Source of the DNA: Paraktedonobacter carboxidivorans
Lineage (GTDB): Bacteria > Chloroflexota > Ktedonobacteria > Ktedonobacterales > Ktedonobacteraceae
Direction of reading: 5' to 3'
NCBI GenBank assembly: GCA_041156125.1
Contig: JBEVTI010000019.1
Span: 1-64,000 of the forward strand
Length of the DNA stretch: 64,000 nt
How positions within the stretch are numbered: the first letter of the stretch is position 1; every line of letters begins with the position of its first letter. The notes beneath the pieces were generated by a model. It worked only from the letters and a program-made list of their open reading frames with translations. It did not search any database and was not told where the DNA came from. Below, in pieces: positions 60,333 through 64,000 of the stretch. Both the position numbers and the translations under genes were made by a program.

Positions 60333-63089
60333 TTATTTAACAGGAAAAAGCACGTCCGCGTTAAATTTAGGTGGCTCGCCTCCCCAGAAAAAGGCCGCAA
60401 CTATCAGCCATTCAGGGCTTCTTGTGGTCACATAATCCACATTCTCAGGAATGGGAGATTGGCCGCTCTCTGCTTTGACCAGGCTATCAAAGCTCTGGAT
60501 TTTCGCCAGATTTTCGTTGGCTCCGCAGATAAACCAGCGTTGTGGATCGCGCATGCCTGTTTTGGCATAGTACATCGGCTTGCTCACACGCTCGATGATC
60601 TCGCGCCACATTTCGGCCTTATCGAGAGTCAGGGCAACATCCGCCAGCGTACCTGTCAGGTAGCCATCAATCACCGGGGTAATGAAGTCAGTGAGATGCA
60701 TCTGGATCTCGTCTTCGCTCATTTCAAGCAAACTCTGGGTTTGCGCGCGCAGTCGCAGCATGAGTCGGGCTTTTAATGCACCTAAAGAATGATGCCACTC
60801 TTCCAGCGGTTGATGCAGGCGGACCTGGTTGATCTGATGATGGATGGTAGCCAGAGTATGATTGCCCGTGCGCTGCAAGCGTTCCCCATTGGCCACCAGG
60901 ATATCACGCTGCCCGCCAGGTCCCGCGAAGAGTTGCTCCTCCACCTCCACTGCCTCCTGGCTCTGCTGATTTTCCAGGTTCTGAAAGAGCGTGGAGAGTG
61001 TGGCCAGCCGATGGCGCTTCTGCATCACTCTGCCCTTGATATATTGCAAGAGTTTCATGCGCTGTCGATCTTCGCGCTTCTCGCATTCATGCGCGAAGTA
61101 ACGGCGGAAAAAGGCTAGCAGATCCTTGCGGGCTGCGCGTAAATCTTGTCCGCGAGTCAAGCGCAGGCTCAGATTTAAAGCAGCCACGGCCAGCAAGCCA
61201 AGACAGGTGACTGGCACCTGCCAGGGAAATGGTAAGGCTGGCAACTGCCAGGGCAGAAAGGTGGGCAGATTATCGGGCAGGACTTTTAAAGCTTCATAGA
61301 GCGCGAAAGCTCCCAGAGCGCCGATACTAAGCAAGGTGCCCAAGGGTGGGATCAGGCCCTGTTTATAGTCCACGCGCCTTTCTAGATTCAACTCGATCAG
61401 TTCTTCGGGCAGGGGCGGACCTCCTCCAGAGCCACCAATTGCTCCCATGCCCCCGCCCGGACCACCAGGGGTATTTACTCCCATGGCTCCCTGCAGCTGC
61501 GCGTCAGGTGGAGTTGTCGTAATTGTGGGGGTCAATTTCATGCTCATTGGCACATCGGGTCCCATAATCGTTGAGCTACTTGCCGCATCATTCCATTCCC
61601 CCAGCCCTTTCTCGCGAAACTCATTGCAGTCGCGATCATAGAGCCTGTCATGCCTCTCGCGCAGCGAACTCATCTCCTCTATAATATCTTTGAGGCGCAC
61701 ATCTAATTCATCAATAAAGATCTTGGCCTGGCTAAAGCCTGTATCGCTGCTCTCCCACATTTTATCAGTCTCTTGCCTGATCTCGTCATCCAGAACTCTC
61801 TGCGCATCTTCCCAGGCCAGGTATGCCTGGCGCTCCCAATTGCCATATTCACCTGTGGCTTTGACCTTGCGATTGATCGCCAGGGCGGTCCAGGGTTTAT
61901 GGTTTTGCGCGTTGTACTCCTCTTCCACGATCTCTGGAATAAAGAGGCGAAAGAGGGCTGCCTCCAACTTATCCAGTTGTCTTATCACCTCTTTTTGCCG
62001 AGGTAGCCGACGCCCTCTAGAGGCCTGAGGACCACTACGGAGGATCAGCATGTTTGGTCCAAAGAGATCCTCGGTGGCCTGACGTACTTTCGTATCCTGC
62101 ATCCAGGACAGAATCTCTTTAGCCAGGGCCCGCGCCTGGTTCTCCAGGCGCTGTTGATCGGGGCCAGGATCAGGATTCTTCTCAAGGGAATCGCGCCACT
62201 CGCGCATCAGATCAGTGCCCAGCTTGCTACTGCTATACTTCCTGACAGCCGCGTGAGGAAAGTAGACCATGCTGGTACTGACACTGCCTACGTGATCCGA
62301 GTAGTCCTGCAGGTCCGCGGGCAAGCGTACGTCTGTTTCAAGAGTTGGCAGTCCTGTCATGCCCGTCGCGATCAGCCCGAATATGGACTCGGCAATCGCG
62401 TACTGGCGCTCCTTCGGCGTCTGAGTAACGGGCGAGGGCAGAGGAATAACATTTTCATAGAGATGAGCAAAATTCGCGAGATAATAGTCTGTCCACTTTA
62501 ATCCCGGTGTATTATACAGTTTTTGTAAGCTTCGATGATGATCTCCACTCAAGTCAGTGTTAAGGCAGTAAAAGATTGAAGGTTCAAAACCCAGGCGCCT
62601 GGCCACTTTATGCACTGCTGTCAGCACATTTGCCATCACACGCATATCTTTCTCATCATCCAGCGCCTCACCAACGATAAAAATCTGCGCGCGCGTCTCG
62701 CGTATAGTGTAGCCCCCGGATCTAATATTAGTAATACGCCTGTCCAATTGGACGGAGAAAAGTGCCTGGTAGATCACGCTCTCTAATGGGCCTGGCTGCT
62801 GCGGCATATCCGCGTCGTTGACAAAGGACTGATCAATGGGAATAGGGATGGCTTCGTCAAAATTTGCTTTGGAGCCATCCGTGATAACCTGCAACAGGCT
62901 GACCATATCGCGCAGGCGCGGATCAAGATTGGACAGCAAGTGATATACACTGACGCGTTCATCACCAGCATCAAAGACGCGTTCCGCTTTGCGGTCGAAA
63001 GGGCTGAGATGCTCGCGAATGCGTTCGCCTGTTTTGCCAACACAGATCACGATACTCGGACGAAATGTTGGATAAGAATTGACAACCAT
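60333..63089 (-). CDS. Membrane-anchored tubulin-like (FtsZ/tubulin superfamily) protein
   Basis: 918 residues; GAGGG precedes the ATG. The N-terminus PSIVICVGKTGERIREHL (GKTG at 18-21) matches the glycine-rich nucleotide loop position of Tubulin_2-type proteins (IGLGGTG). Downstream segments ETRAQIFIVGEALDDEKDMR, SIFYCLNTDLSGDHHRSLQK and AESIFGLIATGM fit a Rossmann-like fold. A helical region, Gly/Pro-rich linker (about 535-560), two membrane helices (about 578-600 and 623-645) and a long helical C-terminus follow. Tubulin-superfamily proteins linked to VWA proteins have been proposed to act in membrane remodelling. The call is tentative because the loop is degenerate. Confidence 0.6.
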   Translation of the reverse strand: MVVNSYPTFRPSIVICVGKTGERIREHLSPFDRKAERVFDAGDERVSVYHLLSNLDPRLRDMVSLLQVITDGSKANFDEAIPIPIDQSFVNDADMPQQPGPLESVIYQALFSVQLDRRITNIRSGGYTIRETRAQIFIVGEALDDEKDMRVMANVLTAVHKVARRLGFEPSIFYCLNTDLSGDHHRSLQKLYNTPGLKWTDYYLANFAHLYENVIPLPSPVTQTPKERQYAIAESIFGLIATGMTGLPTLETDVRLPADLQDYSDHVGSVSTSMVYFPHAAVRKYSSSKLGTDLMREWRDSLEKNPDPGPDQQRLENQARALAKEILSWMQDTKVRQATEDLFGPNMLILRSGPQASRGRRLPRQKEVIRQLDKLEAALFRLFIPEIVEEEYNAQNHKPWTALAINRKVKATGEYGNWERQAYLAWEDAQRVLDDEIRQETDKMWESSDTGFSQAKIFIDELDVRLKDIIEEMSSLRERHDRLYDRDCNEFREKGLGEWNDAASSSTIMGPDVPMSMKLTPTITTTPPDAQLQGAMGVNTPGGPGGGMGAIGGSGGGPPLPEELIELNLERRVDYKQGLIPPLGTLLSIGALGAFALYEALKVLPDNLPTFLPWQLPALPFPWQVPVTCLGLLAVAALNLSLRLTRGQDLRAARKDLLAFFRRYFAHECEKREDRQRMKLLQYIKGRVMQKRHRLATLSTLFQNLENQQSQEAVEVEEQLFAGPGGQRDILVANGERLQRTGNHTLATIHHQINQVRLHQPLEEWHHSLGALKARLMLRLRAQTQSLLEMSEDEIQMHLTDFITPVIDGYLTGTLADVALTLDKAEMWREIIERVSKPMYYAKTGMRDPQRWFICGANENLAKIQSFDSLVKAESGQSPIPENVDYVTTRSPEWLIVAAFFWGGEPPKFNADVLFPVK

Positions 63090-63115
63090 AAGCCCTCGCT
63101 TATCAATCCATATAT

Positions 63116-64000
63116 TTAAAAGACGCCAGGACGACGTATCAGGCGCTGATACAAGGGCATATTTGAGTTCTTTCCCAAAGCATTGCGCTCGCGTACAAGT
63201 CGTTGCGCTTCCTCAGAGCTATGGGTCGGCATATACCCCTGGAGAGAGTTGCCTACATCTGCCCAGCGTTGTTGATGATATTCATATGCTTCCATAGAAC
63301 TATTCTGTTCTAGATAAAAATCGCGGATGGTGGCAATACTGATCGCGTGCTGGCCATATGAGACCTGCAAACGATGGGGATCAAAAGATAACTGTGTCAC
63401 TGGCTGCTGGCCCTGCTTGGTCAGTGAGACCAACGCGTCGAGAGCCAGGCGCAGGATCTCGTCCTGCTGTCCACCTCCAGAGCGCCAATGTATGCCCAGG
63501 TAGATCGATGTATCCAGGTTCCCCTGACCATGACTCCACAACTCGGCCTCGAAAGCAATCAGGCTGCTCATTAATCCGCGCATATGCTGCAGATGTTCAA
63601 AGAGATAGCTACTAATCTGCTTGGTGCGCGCTTGCCCTTTCGCATTCGGTGGCGCGGCCTTCTCCAGAAGCTCGAACAGGTTCATATCCTGGAATTTGCG
63701 CATATACTTCTCGCGGAAGAAAGCCACCACGCTATCCGCCAGGCGTCCGGCATTCTGATTCTCCAGGCGCAACTGGCTATCTTTGCTGGGATCGTTGGCT
63801 TTATTGCTCAGGTACTTGATGCATTCATCGACGTACTCGACATAACATGATTGCAGGGGCACATTCTCAGTCAGCACGCGCTCTCCGCCGGTGGCCCAGA
63901 TGTAGAGGCGCTCGGCGGCAAGACTATGACCATCGCTGGCCCGCAGGCTGCGCAGATCAAAGATATGGCGCTGATGTGGGTGAGGATAGTCGAGATGTCC
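63116..64000 (-). CDS. Partial large protein, C-terminal part (5' end beyond window)
   Basis: The frame is open to the right edge, so only the last 294 residues are seen. An internal GTG at 63875-63877 is not the likely start because coding-like sequence (HIFDLRSLRASDGHSLAAER, LYIWATGGERVLTENV) continues upstream. The visible part is soluble and mostly helical: YVEYVDECIKYLSNKANDPS, VAFFREKYMRKFQDMNLFEL, RGLMSSLIAFEAELWSHG, IATIRDFYLEQNSSMEAYEY. No membrane helix. The position 26 bp before the tubulin-like gene and the style suggest the helical C-terminus of a second large cluster protein, possibly another tubulin-like one; this is speculation. Confidence 0.7.
   Translation of the reverse strand, partial: GHLDYPHPHQRHIFDLRSLRASDGHSLAAERLYIWATGGERVLTENVPLQSCYVEYVDECIKYLSNKANDPSKDSQLRLENQNAGRLADSVVAFFREKYMRKFQDMNLFELLEKAAPPNAKGQARTKQISSYLFEHLQHMRGLMSSLIAFEAELWSHGQGNLDTSIYLGIHWRSGGGQQDEILRLALDALVSLTKQGQQPVTQLSFDPHRLQVSYGQHAISIATIRDFYLEQNSSMEAYEYHQQRWADVGNSLQGYMPTHSSEEAQRLVRERNALGKNSNMPLYQRLIRRPGVF

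Noticed and set aside
1..64000. tRNA, rRNA or transposase genes
   Set aside because: None recognised by eye on either strand; a covariance-model scan could not be run.

Overview
The window looks like chromosome from a Ktedonobacteria-type member of the Chloroflexota. I infer this from the gene style, not from a marker gene: three Ser/Thr kinases fused to WD40 propellers or many membrane helices, a TIR-STAND-WD40 giant protein, two NarL-type kinase/regulator pairs, SBP-dependent ABC systems with lipobox or Tat-lipobox signals, good Shine-Dalgarno sites, and mid-50s GC by eye. No rRNA or tRNA gene and no intact transposase gene was seen.

Layout. 1-680: no gene, but 20 perfect DnaA boxes, a candidate replication origin. 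0.7-7.4 kb: glycogen debranching enzyme, amino-acid-type binding lipoprotein, a tandem palindromic repeat, and a zinc-ribbon/kinase/WD40 protein. 7.6-13.2 kb: a catabolic-looking block (two-subunit ThDP decarboxylase, cyclase-family hydrolase, ribose-type ABC transporter). 13.3-24.4 kb: O-methyltransferase, hemolysin III homologue, a NarL two-component pair divergent from a MacB-like ABC exporter, DUF4385, and a second ABC exporter whose ATPase gene carries a frameshift. 24.6-33.7 kb: small genes, two broken or truncated genes, a DHA2-type MFS pump with a divergent HxlR regulator, an ICMT-like membrane methyltransferase, and a second NarL pair. 34.1-38.5 kb: a TIR-nSTAND-14xWD40 protein converging on a stand-alone TIR protein.

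38.6-64 kb holds the most unusual content: two large gene sets that converge at about 47.5 kb. The rightward set is VWA, membrane PP2C-like phosphatase, membrane kinase-like protein and membrane helical-repeat protein, with a divergent kinase-WD40 gene and a coiled-coil gene. The leftward set reads from beyond the right edge: a partial protein, a membrane-anchored tubulin-like protein, a six-helix membrane protein with Pro/Gly-rich tail, a Pro/Asn/Gly-repeat protein with a possible HORMA-like domain, a coiled-coil protein, an 88-residue protein ending Cys-Gly, a Ycf46-like double AAA protein, a long coiled-coil protein, a Pch2/TRIP13-like AAA protein, and a kinase fused to a very large membrane domain. 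Taken together these could form one membrane-associated phospho-signalling and assembly-remodelling apparatus. I know of no described system with this exact composition. Individual family links marked tentative below rest on motif reading only.

Non-coding structure includes long perfect inverted repeats between genes, operator-like palindromes next to both two-component loci and the HxlR/MFS pair, a MITE-like insertion with a 10-bp target duplication, and a dispersed palindromic repeat family.
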